Shown here piece after piece: positions 1 through 7,011 of a stretch of DNA of 13,219 nucleotides (the stretch's first letter is position 1; each line of letters begins with the position of its first letter). The position numbers and the translations under genes were made by a program. This stretch comes from Rhizopus sp. PT2906 (taxonomy: Eukaryota > Mucoromycota > Mucoromycetes > Mucorales > Rhizopodaceae), in assembly GCA_025529335.1 (NCBI GenBank), contig JAMYHX010000764.1, positions 1-13,219 of the forward strand, in the 5' to 3' direction. Below the pieces are notes generated by a model that was given only the letters and a program-made list of their open reading frames with translations, made no database searches and was not told where the DNA came from.

Positions 1-111
1 AAGCATTTAAATGATTTGTTAAAAAGACTACTAGTCTATGAACCATCTGCTCGTATATCTGCAAGAGAAGCTCTCAGACATCCTTTCTTTCAAAACCAAT
101 GCATGGATTGA
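1..111 (+). CDS. CMGC-type protein kinase, C-terminal fragment (5' end outside window)
   Basis: Frame 1 is open from the first base to the TGA at 109-111 and encodes 36 residues. They read like subdomain XI of a Ser/Thr kinase: a DLLKRLLVYEPSARIS stretch with the invariant late Arg, then AREALRHPFF. The LxYxPxxRISAxxALxHPFF pattern is typical of the CMGC group (cyclin-dependent, LAMMER/CLK and related kinases). The catalytic loop and activation segment lie upstream of the window, so the subfamily cannot be decided. Only six residues (QNQCMD) follow the HPFF motif, so the protein ends almost at the edge of the kinase fold with no C-terminal extension. Exon boundaries upstream are unknown. Confidence 0.85.
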   Translation, partial: KHLNDLLKRLLVYEPSARISAREALRHPFFQNQCMD

Positions 112-1663
112 TCTTATTCTTTTATTTGCCTTAGACTTTTTTTTTCTTTATTATATGACACGGTTCAGACTAGAGCCATGGCAAAAGTATATTTGCAATA
201 TTAATATTTATTAGTTTCATCCATTCTCTTAATATACACATCTCATTATTTATATCCCCTTTTTTTATTCGACTATTTGTGTGCATGATTATGCTGTGCA
301 ACTTTTTCATGTTGGTATAAACTCTCATTTCAAACAAAACGGATGAAACTCTAATATTTCAAAGAAAAAGAAAAATAACGGAATCCAAGAGTTTATATTT
401 GCTTGTTTCAGATGAAATGAATGTAGAATATCTTGAGGATTACGTGTAACATAAATCTAAATGAGGGGAGAGTGGCTGGTAAGACTTATTTGTGAAATAA
501 TAACACGGCCCCAAAAGATATATTTGATAATCAACTTGCTTCTTTCATGAAAAGAGCAGGAATTATTTCTTTATATGTTGTTCAGCCATTACTTCTCAGG
601 GTCGTACCAACCTTATCGCTGTAGTACATTTCCAGAATAGAGATTCCTCTCTTACCATCAAAGTTCTATAGGATCAAGGTTATTGTTTCTGGTTGTCATA
701 TCCATGCAATATCGCAGAGATGATATAAATACTTGATCCATAATTGATCTTGCTGAATTTCACTGTAGCAACCCCAATAATGCTTACAGAACAAGCACGA
801 TAAAGCTTCAATATGTAGACCATACACACGTAATTATATTGGATTATGTGCGAAGTGGCGCCACTGAAAGCTCGTGAAATCAGGGTGGTTGAAAATACAA
901 AAGAAAGACGTATCGATTCTTTTGGATATTGCTTCTGATATGCCTCGTTGATATGCAATCTGTTGAAGAAGAGTATTTTTATGATGTACTGTTCTTATTC
1001 AAACAACCTTTCTAATGTTAGAACCTTTTTTTTTTCCATAATGAAAAGAGTGGCACCAGTGTAGACAGACACAAACTGCGGCAAATGGACTTTACGTATC
1101 GCGCCAAAACTTTATTTCACCTATGTATGCACAACAGAAGGTATTCACATATATACGTCCTTTGAAGATGAACTCGACCTATAGAAAAATACATTCTCGC
1201 ATTAGACTGGCAGTTCAGCTACCATGACAATAAAGCAAAGACAGGATAAAGCTGAGTTTGAGCAGAGAGAATTAAAGAATGATGAATAAGAATAAATTAA
1301 CATCTGGTTATGTCGACTGGTTGCCTGAATAGAGACTTTTTTCCAGTTAGGGCTTTCTGAACATGTAGACTTGCTTTTCCTGATCCTGTGTTACTCGAAC
1401 CCAGAAAAAGGTTTTTCGTTCTAGGCACGTTATGCAAAGCCTCTTTGTCTTTATTTTACGAATTCATATGTTGATTAGTGCTTGTATGCTGAAAACGAGC
1501 CATTGCCGTGACCCAAAAATTAGATTACTTCTTTCGTTTCTGCAAACTGTTCTCTTTACAATGGTCATACCAGCCATAATTTGTGTCACAGCTGTGTTTG
1601 TTATTCTTCTTTTTCAGGCACTCTATTCGGTCCGCTTCGTTCTTTCTTCTTGTTCTTCACAAA
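112..1663. other. Gene-poor interval between the kinase and the first membrane-protein gene
   Basis: About 1.55 kb with no coding region I can support. It should hold the kinase 3' UTR and the promoter and 5' UTR of the gene at 1664. Visible items are homopolymer T runs (around 139-147 and 1027-1036), a 10-bp inverted repeat (TATAAACTCT at 316-325 against AGAGTTTATA at 388-397), and a strong pyrimidine-rich 3' splice-site-like sequence ending in CAG near 1618. With a GTATGC donor near 1484, that site could form a 5' UTR intron. The open frames (680-958 minus, 1432-1752 plus) have neither family similarity nor credible composition. Confidence 0.5.
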
Positions 1664-2920
1664 ATGCAATTGAAAGTCTATTATCTATTACTCTTATCAA
1701 CAGCCGTACACGCGTTTCAAATACAGTTCTTCGGAAGCAACCGATATCATAATAAGTTGGCAGTAGCCAGTCTACGGTTCATCGATCCTCCAACTGACAT
1801 CTATACAGTCAAGATATGCGTAACGAACTCCAAGGGTTCATTGGACGTCGTCTCAACCGTTATGAATGTCATGGTCGATTCATTTGGATTCACTCACTTT
1901 AATTTTGAAGAAGGATTACCAGTGGGATCAAATTATTATTTTGCTGCTTTTGCTGTTAATAATCCAAGCAATTATGCTACTGCGGGTCCTATTACAATTT
2001 ACAGTTTTGACAATGGTTCGCCTACTAATTCCGTCACGGCGAACGCAAAGGAGACTGTTGCCTTCCCTACTCCGACCGCTGCCAGCAAAACTGACTCGCC
2101 TACAAATTCTGTCTCAGGCAAGACCGACTCGCCTACAAATTCTGTCTCAGACAAGATCAATTCGCCTACAACTGGTCCTACGTTCCCTTCGACGTTCAAC
2201 TTTCCAACTCAAATACCAAAGCCGGGATCAGATAATTACCCAGAGCCAGCAACAAACGGATCCTTACCGATACCTGGTATTGTGGGAATAGCCATTGGAT
2301 CAGCTGCAGTAGCCACTGTCACTGTTGCTCTTGTATTCTTTGTAAGTCCTAGCAAAATGCCATTATTCACTCTTAACTCACCCATGCTGTAGTTATTTTT
2401 TCGTAGATCACGTGTACCAAAATCATCTGTTTATCGCCCTAACAACTCGTCAACAACACCGATCAACATGACAGAACATAAGCCCAGTTCACCAGGCAAC
2501 CCAGGCTACACTTCATCAACCAAACCGTATGACAAATCCTCCTCTGTTCCGCCTTCTCCTCTTCCTCCTTATCCTCCTTTACCAGCCTATACACAACTAT
2601 CATCGCCGGTCGATTACAGTAAACAACAACATCCTGATCCAAGCCAACTGCCTTTTCCTCCGTACGACACGATGCCTATACCCCAACACTTTCAGGGACA
2701 ACCAAACTATACATTGCCAGCACAGCAATGGGAATCACAACAGCAGTATTCAGCCAACCCATTCCGTAACAATTGGCCGCCTTCAACAACGGCGAACAAT
2801 AAGGAAGAAATTGTAGACAGTCTGGCAGAAAAGTTTGAAATGAACGAATCATCAACAAAACAAGAGTATCATCAAAAACCCGATTTTGTCGTTTACCAAA
2901 AGCCTCATCAATCATCTTAG
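1664..2920 (+). CDS. Type I membrane protein with Kre9/Knh1-like domain and proline-rich cytosolic tail (paralogue A)
   Basis: Exons 1664-2341 and 2393-2920 encode 401 residues. The intron 2342-2392 (51 nt) begins GTAAGT, ends CTGTAG, has CTTAAC as possible branch site, and is phase 0. I chose the ATG at 1664 because it is followed at once by a signal peptide (cleavage near VHA|F); the frame opens upstream to 1583 without a better start. Residues ~18-120 form a beta-rich domain ending NYATAGPITIYS, resembling the Kre9/Knh1 N-terminal (Ig-like) domain seen in fungal wall proteins. A Ser/Thr/Pro stalk follows (~120-195) with 11-residue repeats, then a membrane helix (~200-229) with GxxxG and a basic stop RRSR. 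The tail is rich in Pro, Gln and Tyr, with LPPY and LPAY (Rsp5/Nedd4 WW-type LPxY) and YQKP near the C-terminus. Likely a plasma-membrane, wall-facing protein; sensor or adaptor function is inference. It is a tandem paralogue of the gene at 3414. Confidence 0.75.
2087..2185 (+). repeat. 33-nt tandem repeat in the Ser/Thr stalk of paralogue A
   Basis: Three consecutive 33-nt units start at 2087, 2120 and 2153. The first two encode KTDSPTNSVS followed by G or D. The third is diverged (KINSPTTGP). An isolated SPTNSV copy lies just upstream at the start of the stalk. The in-frame period of 11 codons means copy-number changes would lengthen or shorten the extracellular stalk without breaking the protein. 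Confidence 0.85.
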
Positions 2921-3413
2921 CACCTTGTCTCTTTTATTGATTATAATTGACTTAATAAAAGCTTGTAAATAGAACCTATTCGTTCTGGAGTTAACAAAAA
3001 AGAAATAAGTTTAATAATTTATCTCGTACAACACTTGTTTGTGGCGCAATGAACACTCCGCGCACGTCTATTGACTGAATCACAAAAGAGAGAAGTATGA
3101 TCTCTCCTTCTTCTTTTCTCTCAGTAGATACATAATTGACTACGGCGTCTTTGTAACTCCATTAAGATGATCTAAGGAAGTGATATATAGTATATGATCA
3201 AGACGACAGGATTGTAGTGGGAAATAATCCAAAGATATAGAGATGGAAGAATTGACTAAAGTTACAAAAAGAGCTGTTGAAGGTCACACATCAGCAATCA
3301 GTCGCACAATAGAGCCTACATCATTTCTTCTCTAAACAATTCAAGCCTTGATTTATCCACACTCTTTATTTCCTTTTTTTGTTTTATTTTTATTTTCTTT
3401 CCTTGGAACGACG
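2921..3413 (+). promoter_or_regulatory. Intergenic region: 3' UTR of paralogue A and promoter/5' leader of paralogue B
   Basis: 493 bp separates the tandem paralogues. It includes the AATAAA at 2954, an AT-rich TATATAGTATAT stretch near 3183-3195, a 30-codon upstream open frame (3243-3335, closed by TAA and in the same frame as the main ATG), and a T/C-rich leader at about 3360-3405 directly before the chosen ATG at 3414. No other gene is supportable. Whether the small upstream frame is transcribed and translated cannot be judged. Confidence 0.4.
2954..2959 (+). terminator. Poly(A) signal AATAAA for paralogue A
   Basis: AATAAA lies 34 nt after the stop codon at 2918-2920, a usual place for a fungal polyadenylation signal. 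Position and match are seen directly; use is inferred. Confidence 0.6.
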
Positions 3414-4580
3414 ATGGGTGTAATGAAGCGTTTGGTGCAGTTATGCTTGATCGTTCATTCAGTGACTGCATTCAGTCTTTCATGGTTTCAATTTAAGATA
3501 CCTGTACAAGTTGGAGGAACAGCCTTTGTTAGTTGGTCAGATTATGATTACTCTCTGCCTGTGACTATAAAGCTTGCTGTTCAAAATCCAGATGGCAGCC
3601 TGTCTGGATTGTATACCTGGGACAACTTGCCTACAAACATACTGCCTACAGCCATGTTAAACATACCAGAATCAGCCACGCCTGGTATCAATTACTATTT
3701 TGTTGGTTATCAAAATATTTCTCAATATGCCACCTTGGGCCCCTTCATTCTATACTCTCAAAGCATGATTGAACCAACTACATCATACATCGTCAGTGGA
3801 GCCACCGCTTCCATAGGTCCAACGGCCTCCGCTTCTAGAAACACTCGATCCTCGAGCACCTCAAAATCCACCGGCACTCCACAAGAAACATTCTCTGTAG
3901 AGCCTCACGGTTCCTCATTATCAACTGGAGCTATAGCTGGTATTGCTGTTGGTGGAGCTGTTGTCGTGATTGGAGCTATAGCTGCTCTTATTGTAAGTAT
4001 ATTGCTTTTTTTTTCCCCTTAATACTCATGATCTACATAGCTCCTTTTAAGAAGAAAGAAGAAGAATAATAAAAGTACTGATAATCAAGATAACAATAAT
4101 AATAATAATAATAATCAACAGCAATACATGTCTATGCCTGTTCCACAAAAGGACGAATTTTCAGGTCCTGATTCCACAGCCATTCAAATGAATCAGCAGC
4201 CTTTCATGACCGGACCTGAAGGACAATACACATCTTCGTTCTTACCACCTTATTCAGGTCCTCAACAACAAATGCAACAAACACATTCGTATTATTCACA
4301 ACAACGTACATCTAATATTGAATCTACACATGATTACACAACTAACACAGAAGCATCTCTCTCTCCACAAATGACAACCAGCACTGCGCCTTATAACGCA
4401 GATCCTTTAACGCATGGCAAGACCATGTTGCCAAGTGAGACTTCATCTGGAGGACTCACTGTGAATGATCCCACCTTGTTACTCCTCTCTTCCATGTCTG
4501 CACCCACTTACCAAAAACCCGAAACGGCGTATCAGAAGCCTGATGAAGTTCATCCTAATAACAAACCTCATGAAACCTAA
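3414..4580 (+). CDS. Type I membrane protein with Kre9/Knh1-like domain and Gln-rich cytosolic tail (paralogue B)
   Basis: Exons 3414-3992 and 4041-4580 encode 372 residues. The 48-nt phase-0 intron (GTAAGT...ACATAG) sits at the same place as in the upstream paralogue, just before the basic end of the membrane helix. The ATG at 3414 has A at -3 and G at +4; the ATG at 3423 is an alternative. The signal peptide ends near VTA|F. Residues ~20-118 are a Kre9/Knh1-like beta domain ending QYATLGPFILYS, with an N-glycosylation sequon (NIS). A Ser/Thr stalk leads to a Gly/Ala/Val/Ile membrane helix with GxxxG, stopped by RRKKK. The tail starts with a run of eight Asn (AAC plus seven AAT codons), is Gln/Ser/Thr-rich, carries LPPY, and ends with two YQKP motifs. 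Topology is well supported; function is unknown, and a wall-facing surface protein is the likely role. Confidence 0.75.
4103..4126 (+). repeat. AAT trinucleotide run coding poly-Asn
   Basis: A short tract of AAT codons near the start of exon 2 of paralogue B (approximately these coordinates), followed by CAA/CAG codons. It gives eight Asn and then three Gln immediately after the basic membrane stop. Such tracts change length easily by slippage. Confidence 0.6.
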
Positions 4581-5281
4581 TGAAACGCGAGTTGTATAAT
4601 TTCTTTTTGTATTTGTATTGACTTTATATAGTAGTAATTTGATCATTTTTACAAGATTTTCTTTGTGTGTCCCTATTTTATTTTTCGGGGAGTTCTTTTA
4701 TGCACATAACGTGACCTCAGTCATCGTTTTACTACGCTCACATCGAGTTTTAGCTTTAATAAAGAAGGGACGACAAGTCTATTTGACTATATTGTAATAA
4801 TAGTGTGTCATAAAATGTATATGGATATTTAAAGCCGGATTACTCAACTACACAAACGAGCTTCACGAAACTGCTTTTGTGAGGTTATTTTTCTTTTCCT
4901 GGCTGAGCATACAATAGGCTTTTAATGAAAATTATTTAGAAAGTAGTCTATACTAAACAGTCATGCATAGCCTGTTTGGGAGAACCAGAATCAACGTTTG
5001 ATATTGACAAGGATTTGAGATCGAATTTGATCGTCAAATATGCAAGGAAAAGGATGATAAATTGACCAAGGAAGGGTACTTTTTTTGTGTCAAAGACATT
5101 AGCTTGTTAGTTAAAATGCGAATGAAGGAAATAAAACATATTCATTGGATTAGTTTAATCGCCTATTGAATAATAAAGACTGCTATTGGCTATGAAAAGC
5201 AGGATATGGGAAGTTGCATTGACAATAAAGTTTACACCAATACAAGAAAGGGAGCGCCCGGTTCCTATTTGCTACATCATT

Positions 5282-5317
5282 TTGTGTGTGTGTATATATA
5301 TATATGTGTGTGTGTGC
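5282..5317. repeat. TG/TA/TG compound microsatellite
   Basis: A (TG)n run passes into (TA)n and back into (TG)n. It is purely alternating purine-pyrimidine, so it could adopt Z-DNA or cruciform structure. An open frame running through it is an artefact of the repeat. Confidence 0.85.
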
Positions 5318-5720
5318 AAGCATGCGTGGGTACTTACGAACTGCACTGTTCAAAAAAGACCCTCTGAGGAGCCTACTTATTGCTTTGATGAACAGCTTTT
5401 TTTTTTAAAAAAAAAGTGGTCATCATTTGGCAACAAAGTATCGTTTTTACTGTTTTTTAAAATAAAACTCACACAAAATACTTCATTAAATGAGATCACC
5501 TGAGTTAATTATAAAATAAACTGGGGAGAAAGTCCTTTGAGAAAGATGGATTGAATAAAAGAGGAGTCAAGGTAAAGTTTAGCCTAGCAAAGGTTTCACT
5601 CTTCTTTAATAAACAAAAAAAGAATGCATCTTATTTCTCATGGGAAGCAAAAGGGAAAACCAAAACAAAAAAATTCATGCAAAAGGGAAAAAGTGGTGGT
5701 GTGATTAAATTGAATAAAGC

Positions 5721-5728
5721 TATAAAAG
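5721..5728 (+). promoter_or_regulatory. TATA box for the zinc-knuckle gene
   Basis: TATAAAAG lies 48-55 bp upstream of the ATG at 5776, an exact match to the core TATA consensus. A pyrimidine-rich stretch follows (5746-5765), where transcription would start. This placement also supports the ATG at 5776 over the much longer upstream frame. Confidence 0.6.
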
Positions 5729-5775
5729 GGATATTCAGTTACCCACTTTTTTCCTCTTCTTTATTATTATCAAAC

Positions 5776-6189
5776 ATGGACTCACAATTCGCTCCAGAAG
5801 AAGATTTGAATAATACCGTAGACTCTTACTCTGTTACCATCAATGGCTTTATCTTTTGCACGCGTCATGGTTTGGAGGTCTGTGATAAATGTCCTACAGA
5901 CAATCGGTCGGCGAATAATATGATCGTTGAAGACATGCTACATGAAAAGATGACTGAAGAAGAATACACAAATAAATGGAAAGGTGATGATCGAGAACCT
6001 CTTTCCGTGGCTCACAAGTGGACCAGAGTTGAGAAAGGTAAACCTGGATGCATGGAACACAAGAAAGTGGCGTGTGAGGAATGCTTCAACTGGGGTGAAA
6101 AGCTCTATCGCAGTGTTCACGGTGGTCGTAAGCCAAGGGTGTCTCGTCTTCAACGCAAAAATCGTGAAAACGCTGAGCGCTTGACATAG
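5776..6189 (+). CDS. Small uncharacterised protein with duplicated C-x2-H-x4-C-x2-C knuckle
   Basis: Intronless, 137 residues. The frame is open upstream to 5551, but that part is low-complexity and Lys-rich and contains a TATA box, so I start at the ATG at 5776 (AAAC before it, G at +4). The protein has two Cys/His clusters of identical spacing: C28-H31-C36-C39 and C92-H95-C100-C103. They are joined by an acidic helical linker (~50-70) that includes EDMLHEKMTEEEYTNKW. The pattern suggests a zinc-binding internal duplication or a single module using both clusters. The C-terminus (~118-137) is basic (GGRKPRVSRLQRKNRENAE) and could bind nucleic acid or act as a nuclear signal. I do not recognise a named family. 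The gene is convergent with the one at 6215-6679. Confidence 0.75.
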   Translation: MDSQFAPEEDLNNTVDSYSVTINGFIFCTRHGLEVCDKCPTDNRSANNMIVEDMLHEKMTEEEYTNKWKGDDREPLSVAHKWTRVEKGKPGCMEHKKVACEECFNWGEKLYRSVHGGRKPRVSRLQRKNRENAERLT

Positions 6190-6192
6190 TTT

Positions 6193-6204
6193 TTTAATAA
6201 TAAA
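6193..6204. terminator. Overlapping bidirectional poly(A) signals
   Basis: The 25-bp gap between the two convergent stop codons contains TTTAATAATAAA. On the plus strand this gives AATAAA at 6199-6204. On the minus strand TTTAAT at 6193-6198 reads as ATTAAA, a common variant signal. Each signal lies within about 25 nt of its own stop codon, so both transcripts probably end inside the other gene. Confidence 0.55.
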
Positions 6205-6214
6205 CACATTGTTT

Positions 6215-6679
6215 TTATGATTGCATCAGTTTATTCTTTTTAACCTCTGCAAAATACGCCAATTGGTCTTTTCTCATGGCTTCATAGCAGGTTTTTAAAT
6301 AATCATAAGACTTGCTTAAAAGTTCTTTGACTTCAGCCTGTTCCTCATGTTCCATCAGTTTTTCCCAGTTTTTGACCGCAATGGAAAACGATGCCTCACT
6401 CAGTATAAAATCATGGATCTTGAAATAAGCTTCTGCCAAGTCAAAATGAGCCCTTGATTGAACCTTACGATATTCGTTCAGCTGACGGAAGTAGAGGTCC
6501 CTGTTGTCTGTCTTTTCTAGTCTTTGATTGTCAATGATTTGAACAATCTTGGCTAAATAAGGTATCGATCCTCGGATATCATTCTTGCTCTGTAATTGAT
6601 GTACCACTTGTGACAGAACTTGTATCTCTAACAAATGAACAGGGTTTACACTATGAGAGTAAAGTGACTGTGGTTGCAT
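6215..6679 (-). CDS. Uncharacterised helical protein, possibly TPR-like
   Basis: Intronless, 154 residues, from the ATG complementary to 6677-6679 to the TAA complementary to 6215-6217. Composition is that of a real, mostly helical soluble protein. The central part (YFRQLNEYRKVQSRAHFDLAEAYFKI at about 84-109, then DFILSEASFSIAVKNWEKL) has the spacing of aromatic and small residues seen in tetratricopeptide-like helix pairs: A-H-F-D-L-A-E-A-Y-F, then S-E-A-S-F-S-I-A. There is no signal peptide or membrane segment. The C-terminus is Lys-rich. I cannot name a family. It is divergent from the TFIIIC gene (332-bp shared promoter region) and convergent with the zinc-knuckle gene. Confidence 0.65.
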   Translation of the reverse strand: MQPQSLYSHSVNPVHLLEIQVLSQVVHQLQSKNDIRGSIPYLAKIVQIIDNQRLEKTDNRDLYFRQLNEYRKVQSRAHFDLAEAYFKIHDFILSEASFSIAVKNWEKLMEHEEQAEVKELLSKSYDYLKTCYEAMRKDQLAYFAEVKKNKLMQS

Positions 6680-7011
6680 GAATATGTCGTCAAAGGAAAA
6701 AGAAAAAAAAAAGAAAAGGAAAGAGAGAGAGAAAATTAGAGAGTCACACAGAGAATTTGTTCAAATGAACCTCTTTACAGGCACACACACACACGCACAC
6801 ACACACACACAGATATCTGTTGAGCAGTATTAAACCAAATCAAAAAATGCATATAAAGGATAGTGTCTTTTGCGCTTTGTTATGATGGTCAATACTTTTG
6901 TTTAAAAAAAAAAAGTTGCATGTATCTTTACGTGACCGTGAAAAAAAAATTATGCGTCAAAAATGTACTTGTTTCTCTTCCTTTCTCTTCTTTAACAAAA
7001 CAGTATAAAGT
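6680..7011. promoter_or_regulatory. Divergent promoter region with GA tract, CA microsatellite and TATA box
   Basis: 332 bp between the two divergent start codons. A purine-only stretch (about 6694-6740, GAAA/GA-rich) lies next to the minus-strand gene, a (CA)n microsatellite sits in the middle, and TATAAA at 6852-6857 faces the plus-strand gene. Pyrimidine-rich sequence (6970-6992) and an acceptor-like ACAAAACAG (ends 7002) lie just before the ATG at 7012, so a short 5' UTR intron or an upstream exon of the TFIIIC gene is possible. Confidence 0.45.
6782..6811. repeat. (CA)n microsatellite
   Basis: About 15 CA dinucleotides with one interruption (ACG) near 6795. It sits in the middle of the divergent promoter region. 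Confidence 0.9.

Larger units (their letters stand above)
4581..5775. other. Gene-poor spacer between paralogue B and the zinc-knuckle gene
   Basis: About 1.2 kb. It holds the 3' UTR of paralogue B (an AATAAA lies at 4758-4763, 178 nt after the stop, so an earlier non-canonical signal is possible) and the promoter of the gene at 5776. Two adjoining open stretches without a convincing start (4940-5065 and 5008-5169, different frames) look faintly protein-like and could be a decayed coding remnant. A TG/TA microsatellite and A/T homopolymers (5398-5416) lie further on. Nothing else is supportable. Confidence 0.5.

Noticed and set aside
316..397. 10-bp inverted repeat TATAAACTCT/AGAGTTTATA as a possible transposon end
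   Set aside because: Arms are short, 62 nt apart, without target duplication or transposase remnant; likely chance in AT-rich DNA.
680..958. 92-codon open frame on the minus strand
   Set aside because: No family similarity, no credible promoter or splice context, and composition like the surrounding AT-rich spacer.
1385..1405. tRNA T-loop-like GGGTTCGAG on the minus strand
   Set aside because: The flanking bases do not pair into a T stem and no acceptor or anticodon arm can be drawn around it.
1583..1663. Upstream extension of paralogue A
   Set aside because: It would put 27 residues of T-rich leader before a clean signal peptide, and it crosses an acceptor-like TTTTTCAG.
1432..1752. 106-codon plus-strand frame rich in Leu, Ile and Phe
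   Set aside because: It overlaps the start of paralogue A in another frame; hydrophobicity comes from T-rich leader sequence and the frame breaks in the signal-peptide region.
3243..3335. 30-codon open frame upstream of paralogue B
   Set aside because: Reads as plausible peptide but is too short and has no similarity; kept only as a possible upstream ORF in the intergenic entry.
5186..5503. 105-codon plus-strand frame
   Set aside because: It runs through the TG/TA microsatellite and A/T homopolymers, giving repetitive Cys/Val/Tyr and Lys/Phe sequence typical of chance frames.
5551..5775. N-terminal extension of the zinc-knuckle gene
   Set aside because: Lys-rich low-complexity sequence that contains the TATA box; the ATG at 5776 is better placed.
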